Source: Thinopyrum elongatum (Eukaryota; Streptophyta; Magnoliopsida; Poales; Poaceae). From it: a stretch of 64,000 bases of DNA. The stretch is taken from NCBI GenBank assembly GCA_011799875.1, contig CM022303.1:65800171-65864170 (forward strand), given 5' to 3'. Made by a program: the position numbers and the translations under genes. Below are positions 54,526 through 64,000 of this stretch, in pieces (position 1 is the first letter of the stretch; the number at the start of each line of letters is the position of its first letter). Under the pieces are notes generated by a model. It worked only from the letters and a program-made list of their open reading frames with translations. It had not been told where the DNA came from and ran no database searches.

Positions 54526-56979
54526 TTAAGCGCCAGGACGTCGAGCACCGCAGAGGTCGTCACCGCCAAGTCCGTCGAAGCCCAGGTCGTCACTGCTAGC
54601 GGCGGCGCTACCGCCAAGACCGCCACCGCCTCCGCCTCCGCCTCCGTGGATCGGAGTGATCGGGCTCCATGACTCGGGAGTGCTGCGAAGACCACCACCA
54701 ACGGTAGATCCACCGGTTCCCTGGATGTTGAAAAGTCATGTTAAGGGGATATATGACTGTGTTGAATAAACGATATGCTTTGGGTGAATAGATTGGGGAT
54801 GAACTAACCGGCGAGGGGCCAGAGTTCTGTGCCAGAAACTCCTCAAAGGTAAGGAGCCTTGGTTGTGGTGGAGGAGATGGTGCTGGTTGCAATTGAGGAA
54901 CCCTGTCGGCCGCCATTTCCTCAAGAGCGTGCTGCATCCTGCGATTGTTCTGCTCATGGAATGCAAAAAGGCTCTCGTGCCACGCCATGGTCTCCTGGCG
55001 TGTGTACTCCATGTAGGGCTACGGTATGACATGATGGAACTCATAAAACTACTCAATGCGGAAAATAAAGTGAGCAATGAAGATAAGAGGAAAAATACTT
55101 ACAGATTGCCGCTCCTGAAAGAGGGAATGTGACTGCGCACTGGTCATGGGCGTGCTCGTGCGCTGGCTCAGGCTCGGGTCGGTAGCTCGGAGCTGTGTGT
55201 AGGAGATAGAAGGAGTGATCACAGCATCCAGAACCGCCTCCCGACCGTGCTCCTTGGGCCCCATGCCCACCACCACCCTCTCGTCCAGATCCGCCGCAAT
55301 GGGGTCAGGTGTGCCAGGATGTAACCTCAGATACCCATCGGAGTAGGCCTTCTTCTTCTGCGTGGTCTTGCCGTAGTACTTGGACTCGCCAGCCTTGGGG
55401 TCCTTCCGCGTATGGGCGATCTCCCACGCCTCCATGTGTGAGAGCGGCCGCTTCAGTTTCTCCTCCTGCACCACCAAACAGAGGTTAGTCATACATAAGA
55501 AAGTGACGGTAAATAGAACAAGAAGAATGTTTAATGAGGTTAGTCATACATTTAGTGTCTTGTGGAGAAAGTGGTTTCGGTTTCCCTGAGCATGTACTCC
55601 CTCCTTCCCTCGGTTAGCCTTGTTTTTGATGCTCGTAGCCGCCCAGGCTCCATCCTTATCACACCAAAGATCCACCAATGCCGCCCAGGACTCGTCTTTT
55701 CCATAACACCAATTTGGACACACCTATATAATGAAAGCATAATGGCATGTCAACACGAAATGGTGAAATGTACCACAAACATCGGAATGAAAAATCTATT
55801 ATACTTATGGCCAAGTACTCGTGCCTCTCCAAGGTAATGCCCATCCTCCGCGCTTCTTCCTTGGTCATCTTCACACCAAGAGCGTCGTGATAGTATGTCG
55901 AGATGGCCACCCAGCGCACCGCGTACTGGAGCTGGCGGGCCTTCTTCTTGGCTTGGCGCAGCACGATCTGGTCGGCTCTGGCCTTGTGCTCCGGAAGAAC
56001 TCGATAGAATTTCTACAATCATGCATGAAACAAGAATGGAAGAAGCCATGAGTTAAATCATTCATGAAACCAGAATGGACTTGTGCTTCTGAAGAGAACT
56101 CACCCAGAAAGTAGTGATCACGGCCTTGGCATGGGTCTCATGGTCCGCGTGGAGGGCCGCTTCCCAATGGTCCCAGCTCGTGGCCAAAACCCGACGGTCC
56201 AGGTGCCTGACTGGATCCGGACAGTACAGCCCCGGCCAGTGTAGCTTCAGCAAGACGGTGATGAGGCCGTTGGGAATACGGGCCCCTTTAGGATATATCC
56301 AGTTGCTGCAAAAGAATGAAATATTAGCATGTGACAAGCAAAATAAATAACTACCGAAATGAACATGTGACAAGCAAAAGAATGAAATTATTATAAAGTG
56401 GCGCTTACTCTTTCCCCGTGGGCTCAATGTGCCACTTCTGCTCCTCGGTAGCAGGAATCTGCTTTGGTAGCTTTGCATTACCACGCAACCACCCCTTGTT
56501 GCCAACCCCCTCCCCGCCACCACCATCATCCCCGCCACCACCCTCCTCGCCTGCCTCCTCCTCCTCGCCTGCCTCCTCCTCCTCCTCCTCCTCGTCCCCC
56601 TCCCCAACCTCCTCTTCCACCTCCTCCTCGGCCCCATCCCGAACCTCCTCCTCGTCCTCGTCCTCCTCCTCCTCGTCAGAGGGTACCTCACTAGAGGAGG
56701 GTACCTCACTAGAGGAGGGCCTCGAAGACAACACCCCTAAGTCGGTGAGGGTGCGCTCTTTCTGGCCGCGACCCCCTGTAGTGGCTCTCCCCCCACCCCT
56801 TGCCCTCTAGGGGCTCTCCCCCCGCCCCCTCCTCCTCTAGGGGCACCTCTCCCTCGACCTCCCTATGAGGAGTCATCGTCAAGTAGTCGGGGGGGAGGAT
56901 TACGTGCTCGACCACTCCGACTAGGCAGGCCGACGACCTTGCGTAGGAAACCCACGCCGTCGGCCTTCCCCTTGCCCAT
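54526..56979 (-). pseudogene. CACTA C second gene, Transposase_24/TnpA-like
   Basis: It begins at ATG 56979 (MGKGKADGVGFLRKVVGLPS). An acidic low-complexity region follows (DEEEEDEDEEE, 56650-56500). Exon 1 ends near 56409 (GT donor). Exon 2, 56305-56104, reads NWIYPKGARIPNGLITVLLK and HWEAALHADHETHAKAVITT. Exon 3 from 56012 reads RADQIVLRQAKKKARQLQYA and WVAISTYYHDALG. Later exons hold DESWAALVDLW, RPLSHMEAWEIAHTRKD (about 55450) and FHEQNNRRMQHALEEMAADR (about 54950). A glycine-rich tail ends in LGFDGLGGDDL and a stop at 54526. The order matches the plant Ptta/En/Spm accessory transposase family, which binds subterminal repeats. A C run of 7 at 56889-56895 shifts the first exon frame. Confidence 0.75.
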
Positions 56980-57114
56980 GTTCCACGAACCTGCATTGAA
57001 AAGAGAATAAACAATTAGTACATTAATAAAATGAAGGAAAAGGCATAATAATAAGGAATAATAAACACATTAATAAAAAAGCATATTCCTAAACTATAGA
57101 AAAAAAAGACTTGA

Positions 57115-60100
57115 AACGTACATCTGCGAGAACCCATACGAATCATCACTGTTGTAACCTCGTTCTCGGTCGGTCTCCTCATCACTATCAATCATATCAT
57201 CTTCGTTGTCTGACGGAGGTGGAGGCTCTTCCTCGTCGTCAGCGTCTTCGTTTAACTTTTCTAGCATAAGTATGTCATTTTCATTGACAATGGTCTCACC
57301 ATCATTCCGTGCATCGTCGTCGTTTGGATCCACATCATCATCACACAATGGTCTAGCGTCATCATTTCTAACCACACTATCATCAGGTTGCTCTTGATAG
57401 AACACTCCCTCGTATGTCATGGGGTTAATGTTGTAGTAATCGTCTTCATTCGGGTCCGGTAGCTTACCATGTGGCGACACCTTGAACACAACTTCCCAAC
57501 CCTTTAGGTACTCTTTCTTGGCATGGGTATGGCAGATAATAAACTTGTGTAGCTTGGGTAGCCGCAATGAAGAGATCGGCTCCTGCATAGACGGTTGATG
57601 GTTTAACTTCGACCAGACCAATGGAAGGCGTATATTTTACCCCCTCCCGCGGATCGAACCATCGGCAGTTGAACACAGGCAGACTTAGGGTTTCATGCCC
57701 ATTGCGGAATGTAATCTCGTATATATTTTGTACCCTTCCGTAGTAGTCTACTGAATGTTGACCGGGGGTGTACACTCCGGTATTTATAGTTTTAGGATCA
57801 GGCCGGCTGTTCTGGTGCTCCTCTGTATGGAAGCGATACCCATTCACATCATACTTTTTACATGTCATGACGGCAGGGTCAAAACCCATGGAAACCCATC
57901 TCAATTCGTCATCCATAGATATGTTCGGATCTTTTCCCTACAAGTATAATTGAAATTGTTGGGTGCATTAGTTCGGTTAACTAATAAATGTTGAACTAGG
58001 TATTTAATAGGGGAATGTGGAAAATTACTTTCTCCATGAACAAAGCAACAAAATTTTTACGTCCAGGGTTTCCATGACGGAGAAGAGTAAGTGCCTCCGC
58101 CTCAGTAGGAGGATTCATTCCCGTCCATTCCTCTTGAACGAAATCACTAAAAGAAGAAAAACGGTGTTAGACCAGGACTAAGTGAACATAGAACATGATG
58201 TTGTGGAAGACATAAAGGAATGGTGTAGTGGTATTACCTCATCCACACTTCCTCAACTTCCTTGATGTTGTGCAAGATATAGAACATGAGGTCCTCCCAC
58301 TCTTGTCGTGGCATGTTATAAGATTTCGAGGCCCCAGCCCTCCCACCTTGCACGTTGAATAGATGGAGCCTGGGTTGATACTTCGGCTCTTCTATATTGT
58401 ATCGAGGCACCTTGTTATGCAGATGGGGAACGTGGTCTGGATAGTATGATGTCCTGAGGTCTGACACCTCCTCTAGGATAACTGCCTCTGCTATGGAAGC
58501 TTCAATCTTAGCTTTGTTTCCACATTTCTGTCGGAGATGCTTGTTCTGTCTCTCAGGGCCGTACTGCCAGCGATTCTGCACAGGCCCCCCAACAATACCT
58601 CGTTCGCGAGGTGCAGAATGAGATGTGTCATCGGAGTAAAGAAGCCTGGCGGAAAGATCTTCTCTAGCTTGACTATCAACTCTGGTGCCTTCTTATGCAA
58701 TTGTTCAATCACGTCTTTACTTACTTCTTTAGCACAGAGCATGCGGAAGAAATGGCTTAGCTCGGCAAGCACTCGCCAGACATGCTCGGGGACATAGCCT
58801 CGAACCATCCCCGGCATTATCCGCTCAATCCATACATGGTAGTCATGACTCTTCAGGCCGGTCACTTTGCCCGTTGAAAGATTGACTCCCTTACTTATAT
58901 TCAATGCATAACCATCGGTGAACTTCAAAATGTGTTTCAGCCAGATAAGTACTTCCTTTTTTTCTGGCGTTTTAAGGACAAAGTCAGCATCTGGCTTGAA
59001 CCAGTTTTTTCGACCGCCTGTGGGAGGCTTCATGTTTAGACGTGGTCTATCACAAATTCTCTGTTGATCGGCTCTAGCTTTAACGTTATCCTTCGTCTTA
59101 TCAGGAATGTTGAGGATCGTGCGGAAAAGGGACTCTGCGACATTCTTTTCGGTGTGCATCACATCGATGTTGTAAGGAAGTTTGAGGTCCTTGAAATAGG
59201 GAAGCTGCGAGAAGGGGGTAATGTGAGTCCAATTGTGCGTCTCACCATATCCCTCGAAGCCTTTGGCTTTGGCTTTGGTTTTGCCTTTGACTTTAGGCTT
59301 GAGAGCTTTTAGCTGAGCAAGAAAATCTGCCCCCGAAAATGTTGGAATCTCGGTTACTTCATGAACAACCCGGCCTTTCGTGAAGTTCTTCTTGTCTTCC
59401 CTGTCTGGATGGTCTGGAGGGAGGAACTGTCGATGCAGGTCAAAGGCTACATACTTGCCACCCTTACTCAGCCAAATCATTCGCAGAGCCTGCATGCACA
59501 CTGGGCATGGCATCTTCCCACTTGTACACCATCCGCAGAATAGAGCATAGCCGGGAAAGTCATGCATGCAATAGTGCAACCAAACTTTCATCAAGAAATT
59601 TCTCTGCAGATCCCGGTCGTATGTCAACCTCGGAAAGTACCAAGAATGATGCAAATCATCCGCCAGCGGCTGCATAAACACACCCAATTGCTTCCCCAGG
59701 TATTCAGGCCCCGGAATGATGAGCGACAAGAACATGGTCTTGCGTTGCATTAGGGCACCAGGAGGGAGATTGAGCGGAATTACAAACACCGGCCAGCAGC
59801 TGTATGGATTGGACGACATACCATATGGATTGAACCCATCACCTGATATGTCTATTCTGACATTCCCAGCCTCGGCTGCTTCCTTGGGGTATTCTTCATC
59901 GAACGACTTCCATGCTTCGCCTTCCGATGGATGTACGATTTTATTTGGATTGTACCTTATACCTTCCTTGTGCCACTTCATCATTTTGGCAGACTCCTCT
60001 GTGATGAAAAGGCGCTGCAGTCTTTCTATGAAATGGAGATACCGAAGAACCTTAACGGGGATGGCTAGCTGCTTTTTCTCACCATCCTCACCGACCACCT

Positions 60101-60824
60101 CAAGGTACCGAGATGAACCGCACTCCCTACAATACTTGTTATCCGCATACTCGTGCCTAAACAACAGGCAATTCTTCGGACAAACAACTATTTTCTCATA
60201 ATCCATAGAGAGTGCCTTCATGATTTTCTTTGTAGCGTACATGCTTTTCGGCAGTTCATGACCCTCAGGGAGGATGTTAGCCCATACTCCCAGGAATGCT
60301 TCGAAGCATTTCTGGCTACAGCCGTACTCAGCCTTGACTGCAATCAGTTGCGAGATGGCATCCAGCTAAGATATTTTCACACCCGCATAAAGAGGTTTCT
60401 TCGACGAGGCCAAGACCTCCAAGAAGGCCTTTGCGGTTGCCTCCGGCTCCTCCGGTTCATTCTCTGAAGGTGTCATATTTGCCGTTTCTGCAACAATGAC
60501 ATCATCTAGCATGTCCCTGACCCCGTCGTCCTCATAACCATCAATGCGTTGTCGCATCACCTCCTCTCTACCACGGTCCTGCTCGGCTAAGTTTATCGGC
60601 GGCATGTCAAAGTTTGGCATATATCCGTGCGTGCGAAGGTGGTCAGGCATGTCCTTCTGATTTCTACGGTGATGTCTGGCACATCTCGCACAGGGGCATC
60701 GTGGGATAATTCTCATTGGACTACGGAATATCTCCTTCAAATACACATCGGTTTTCGTGATCCACTCTGATGTTACTCGATTCTGACGGATAAAACCACT
60801 GTACATCCACTGATTATCTGCCAT
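57115..60824 (-). pseudogene. CACTA C transposase, TNP2-like, lightly damaged
   Basis: Start at MADNQWMYSGFIRQNRVTSE (60824), with the N-terminal CPCARC cluster. After an in-frame TAG (60368-60366, where Q is usual) comes a long open core of about 620 codons to 58491. It holds YATKKIMKAL, HSWYFPRLTYDRDLQRNFLM, YNIDVMHTEKNVAESLF and KSHDYHVWIERIMPGMVRGY. A G6 run (58585-58590 on +, as C6) causes a -1 shift at EVLLGG; the frame 58581-58234 continues (KHLRQKCGNKAKIEASIAEA). Two more exons follow (about 58150-58030 and 57937-57115) with GKDPNISMDDELRWVSMGF and DUF4216-like text, and one more shift near 57527. It ends in an acidic tail (SDEETDRERGYNSDDSYG). The intact enzyme cuts and joins the element ends. 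With few lesions this is the best-preserved gene in the window. Confidence 0.9.
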
Positions 60825-60951
60825 CCTCTGCTTTATTACAAGCCACACAACATAATTAAGGATTCACTTAATTTAATCACATCAAAATTTCATTTTCTAC
60901 CACGTTGAATCCACCTACATCTCTAATAGGTAAAGATGGGTCCTAATCCCA

Positions 60952-61158
60952 CCCGAGGATGTGTAGATTGAGTACGTTCTCCATTCTACCCCGTTCCGAG
61001 GCAAAATTTTGTTAGCCCCTCCCCACTGTTCTCCAGATACACGTCTCGGCTAATAGCCGAGAGAATGTGCTCCAGAGAACAACGGGGAGGCACCACCGAA
61101 ATTTTGTCTCGGAACGGGGTAGAGCATGGAGAACGTACCCAATCTACACATCCTCGGG
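60952..61158. repeat. 207-bp palindrome upstream of CACTA C transposase
   Basis: The arms start cccgaggatgtgtagatt (60952) and end aatctacacatcctcggg (61158). They run inward through gtacgttctccat, ctaccccgttccgag, ccctcccc and the centre ctcggctaatagccgag. By eye about four positions in five pair. It lies 128 bases before the transposase start codon, so it is probably in the leader or promoter. It could be a small foldback MITE or an element-encoded hairpin. Confidence 0.88.
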
Positions 61159-61629
61159 CTGTCCGTGGAAAACGCTGGACAATCCAAAAGAGTTGCGGTG
61201 ATAAATATGCAATTGAATGCATATTTATCGATGCAACCCTTTCGGATGGGAGACGCCTAGGTTACGCGACTTGACGTGATAATTAAATCTAGTGACATGA
61301 TTAAAAGAGAGTAGGAGGAGGTGTTGGATATGTAGCTCACCCTCGGCTGTAGAGGAAGTAGTCAAACAGCGGCGGGATCACGGACCAACAACTTCGACGA
61401 CGATGACTCCAAAGAGATGCAACACCACAAAGCCTGCAAATTTTACCGACAAAACAATTTAGATCATCACATCAAATATCTATTTTTTAGCAAGACCATC
61501 AACGTCTTCATTATTAATATGTGTTTCCCCCCTCCGTGCATTTTTAGCAAGTTAACCTTTTTTAGCCAAACTTTTTTTCTCAAATACTATTTTTTCTCAC
61601 TATCTATTTTTATCAAGACCATCTACATC

Positions 61630-61835
61630 CATCTAGCAACAGCAGCATCATCATCATTAATCATTCATTAACATTTTTAGCATGTTAACATTAACAGCAA
61701 CAACATCATCATTCATCTACATAACACCATCATTCATTCATCTAACAATATCATCAATCATCATCAATAAATCATCATCATCAATCACCATCTAACATCT
61801 AACATCATCAATCATCATCATCATTCATCCATCCA
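61630..61835 (+). repeat. ATC-rich microsatellite-like tract
   Basis: Low-complexity mix of catcat, caatcatc and cattcat units. No function evident. Confidence 0.8.
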
Positions 61836-61869
61836 TCAAAAAAACTAAGAGATTAAGTTAAAAAAAAGA

Positions 61870-62275
61870 AGAAAGAGATGAGGCAGAGAGGAAGCTTATG
61901 TAGGTTTGGGGGAGGGTGGTGCGGGCGGCCGGCACTGTGCGTCCCGGAGCGGTGGCCGAAGCGGGGCGGGACTTGGCCGGTGCGGGCCGGCCGTGAGGGT
62001 GGTGCGGGGCGGCCGGCGCTGGGCTTCCCGGGGCGGGACGGCGGTCGGGGACGGGCCGGGCCGGGGCGGGGCGGGGGACGGAGAGGGGCCGGGGCGGGGC
62101 GAGGCGGCGGCGCGAGGACGGGCTAGGGCGGGGTCGGCGGATCGGGGCGAGGGCGCTGCCGGGTGAGGGGCCGGCGGCGCCGGGAGGACGGCGGCGCGGG
62201 TCGGGTCGGGGCAGGGTTTTTTCTGTTCGGGAGGAGAGGGATGAGTGGAGGAGAGAGGCCGGTAGATCGGATAAG
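61870..62275. other. GC-rich block 5' of CACTA C genes
   Basis: Runs of ggggcggg, gccgg and cgggg with ORFs open in several frames on both strands. It lies between the distal subterminal repeats and the transposase gene, so a promoter/5' UTR role is plausible. A G run of about 12 (62275-62287) follows. I see no conserved protein. Confidence 0.45.
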
Positions 62276-62287
62276 GGGGGGGGGGGG

Positions 62288-62375
62288 CTATGCCGACGGC
62301 CACCGTCGGCATATCCCTGCCAATGCCACATCATCGATCCGAGGGACGTGGGGCCGGAGCTATTCCGTCGGCATA
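62288..62375. repeat. Distal subterminal repeats of CACTA C
   Basis: ctatgccgacggccaccgtcggcatat and a further ccgtcggcatag repeat the motif of the left end at 53725-54265, in a foldback arrangement. They indicate that the right terminus of the element is not far, or that the following tandem array lies between them and the terminus. Confidence 0.8.
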
Positions 62376-62484
62376 GATATTTTCAAATTTTTTTAATGAT
62401 TTTTTATAAAATAATTAAAAAATTAAAACTTAGTTAAATAAATTGTGCCTTATCTAGACATAAACACACACAGATACACCACGC

Positions 62485-64000
62485 GTGTCTCTTGGGCTTA
62501 GTTTGCCGTTCCCCACCTCCGTGCGACGGCGGTGGCGACGTCGGTGAGGGTGATCACACCACGGAGCCACGTGCCGGGTGCTTGCACCCGCCACCGCATT
62601 TCCGGATGTACTTCCGGATGTGTAGGAGGGCCCAGCAAAAGAACTGGCGGCATAGCTACCCCCCAAACTACACCCGTCCCGTCTAACCCTGGCACCGTTG
62701 ACCGGGCGGTCTACGCCTTTGACTTTCGCCGGACGGGGTTTGACCGATGGACATTTGTACCTGGGTGTGATAGCCCAGCACATAGGTACACTTCGTATCA
62801 AGGTCCGGGCAGAACCCACCGTCAGATTCCCTCCATTACTGCCCGACGTGGCCGTTCCCCCCCTCCGTGCGACGGCGGCGACGATGTCGGTGAGGGAAGT
62901 TACACCACGGAGCCCCGTGCCGGGTGCTTGCACCCGCCACCGCACTTCCGGACATGTAGGAGGGCCCAGCGAAAGACCTGGCGGCATAGCTACCCCCCAA
63001 ACTACACCCGTCCCGTCTAACCCTGCGAGAGTTGACCGGGCATAGCTACGCCTTTGACTTTCGTCGGACGGGGTTTGACCGATGGACATTTTCACCTGGG
63101 TGTGATAGCCCAGCACATAGGTACACTTCGTATCAAGGTCCGGGAAGAACCCAGCGTAAGATTCCCTCAGTTACAGCCGACGTGGCCGTTCCCCCCTCCG
63201 TGCGACGGCGGCGGCGATGTCGGTGAGGGGGGTCACTCCACGGAGCCCCGTGCCGGGTGCTTGCACACGCCACCGCACTTCCGGACATGTAGGAGGGCCC
63301 AGCAAAAGACCTGGCAGCATAGCTACCCCCAAAACTACACCCGTCCCGTCTAACCCTGCGATAGTTGACCGGGATAGCTACGCCTTTGACTTTCGCCGGA
63401 CGGGGTTTTACCGATGGACATTTTCACCTGGGTGTGATAGCCCAGCACATAGGTACACTTCGTATCAAGGTCCGGGCAGAACCCACCGCAAGATTCCCTC
63501 CGTTACTGCCCAACGTGGCCGTTCCCCCCTCCGTGCGACGGCGGCGGCGATGTCGGTGAGGGGGGTCACACCACGGAGCCCCGTGCCAGGTGCTTGCACC
63601 CGCCAATGCACTTTCGGACGTGTAGGAGGGCCCAGCGAAAGACCTGGCGGCATAGCTACCCCCCAAACTACACCACTCCCATCTAACCCTGCGATAGTTG
63701 ACCGGGCATAGCTACGCCTTTGACTTTCACCGGACGGGGTTTGACCGATGGACATTTTCACCTTGGTGTGATAGCTAAGAACATAGGTACACTTCAGATC
63801 AAGGACCGGGAACAACCCACCGCAAGATTCCCTCCGTTACTGCCCGACGTGGCCGTTCCTCCTCTCCGTGCGACGGCGGCGGCGACGTCGGTGAGGGGGG
63901 TCACACCACTGAGCATCGTGCCGGGTGCTTGCACCCGCCACCGCACTTCCGGACGTGTAGGAGGGCCCAGCTAAAGACCTGGCGGCATAGCTACCCCCCA
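62485..64000 (+). repeat. 333-bp tandem repeat array, about 4.5 copies, open to the right
   Basis: The marker gttgaccggg occurs at 62697, 63031, 63364 and 63697 (spacings 334, 333, 333). Each unit also has gacggcggcgg, acctggcggcatagctacc, gactttcgccggacggggtt and cagcacataggtacacttcg. The first unit is the most diverged (extra cttccggatgtgt, about 12 bases, at 62610). Units of 333 are a multiple of 3, so frames stay open across copies on both strands; I do not take these as genes. The array reaches the window end. Confidence 0.9.

Larger units (their letters stand above)
53695..64000 (-). mobile_element. CACTA transposon C, large, two genes, right end outside window
   Basis: The left terminus is cactaccggaatcgagccc at 53695, preceded by cac (53692-53694), the probable TSD half. 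Subterminal ctatgccgacggc/gccgtcggcatag repeats fill 53725-54265 and recur at 62288-62375. The transposase gene (60824-57115) and a second gene (56979-54526) run leftward. A 333-bp tandem array (62485-64000) continues past the window end. No matching TIR is seen by 64000, so the element exceeds 10.3 kb; whether the array is inside it is inferred. Confidence 0.85.

Noticed and set aside
61858..63974. ORFs of 100-220 codons on both strands
   Set aside because: GC-rich block and 333-bp tandem units with period divisible by 3; no conserved domain.
62485..64000. Possible CRISPR-like or centromere satellite array
   Set aside because: Units are contiguous 333-bp direct repeats without spacers, in a plant genome. 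A centromeric satellite is possible in principle, but the place next to CACTA subterminal repeats fits a TE-linked array better.

Overview
The window looks like intergenic DNA of a large grass genome, most likely Triticeae (wheat, Aegilops, barley or a relative). The grounds are three Angela/WIS/BARE-type Copia LTRs, CACTA transposons with 'tttagtcccggtt'- and 'ctatgccgacggc'-type subterminal repeats, Stowaway MITEs with 'ctccctccgttcgg' ends, and several grass-type Helitrons. I see no intact host gene, tRNA, rRNA or CRISPR array. Nearly every long ORF belongs to, or overlaps, a transposable element (TE). Family names rest on recognition, not on a database search.

Left stack (1-9819). A CACTA element (A) with a decayed TNP2-type transposase and a small second gene holds an Angela-like Copia element. 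The Copia leader is hit by another LTR retrotransposon, which is itself hit by a non-autonomous CACTA with a perfect 3-bp target-site duplication (TSD). That is four nested levels.

LINE/Copia stack (9820-27521). A short low-copy segment is followed by a 5'-truncated L1-type LINE on the + strand. It is split in its reading frame by a full-length Angela-like Copia on the - strand (TSD atatc). That Copia is in turn split in its pol gene by a 4,270-bp TG...CA element (TSD tccac).

Helitron district (27522-40842). A 187-bp tandem repeat is interrupted by a 1,156-bp Helitron whose removal restores the repeat period exactly. To its right are a 101/226-bp repeat, a fourth Helitron end, a TTF-zinc-finger (hAT-type) transposase remnant, a 3.7-kb Helitron carrying a LINE 3' end, a LINE reverse-transcriptase fragment, and a 1.4-kb Helitron.

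Low-copy islands (40843-53694). Two Stowaway MITEs, a PIF1-like helicase fragment and diverged copies of a duplicated noncoding segment (also at 10160-10730) are separated by young-looking insertions. These are two LINEs with clear TSDs, two solo LTRs with 5-bp TSDs, and a CACTA. One possible terminal exon of an unknown gene lies at 50074-50240.

Right end (53695-64000). A LINE ORF1 fragment is cut by a large CACTA (C). Its two genes, a TNP2-like transposase and a Transposase_24/TnpA-like protein, both run on the - strand and are only lightly damaged. It also holds a 207-bp palindrome, subterminal foldbacks, and a 333-bp tandem array that runs off the window.

Functionally the window is a record of insertions: transposases and reverse transcriptases act on copies of their own elements, and most here are dead. 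The best leads are the Helitron empty-site proof, the cluster of Helitron ends, the lightly damaged CACTA C with its palindrome and 333-bp array, the duplicated low-copy segment next to a helicase fragment, and the giant TG...CA element.
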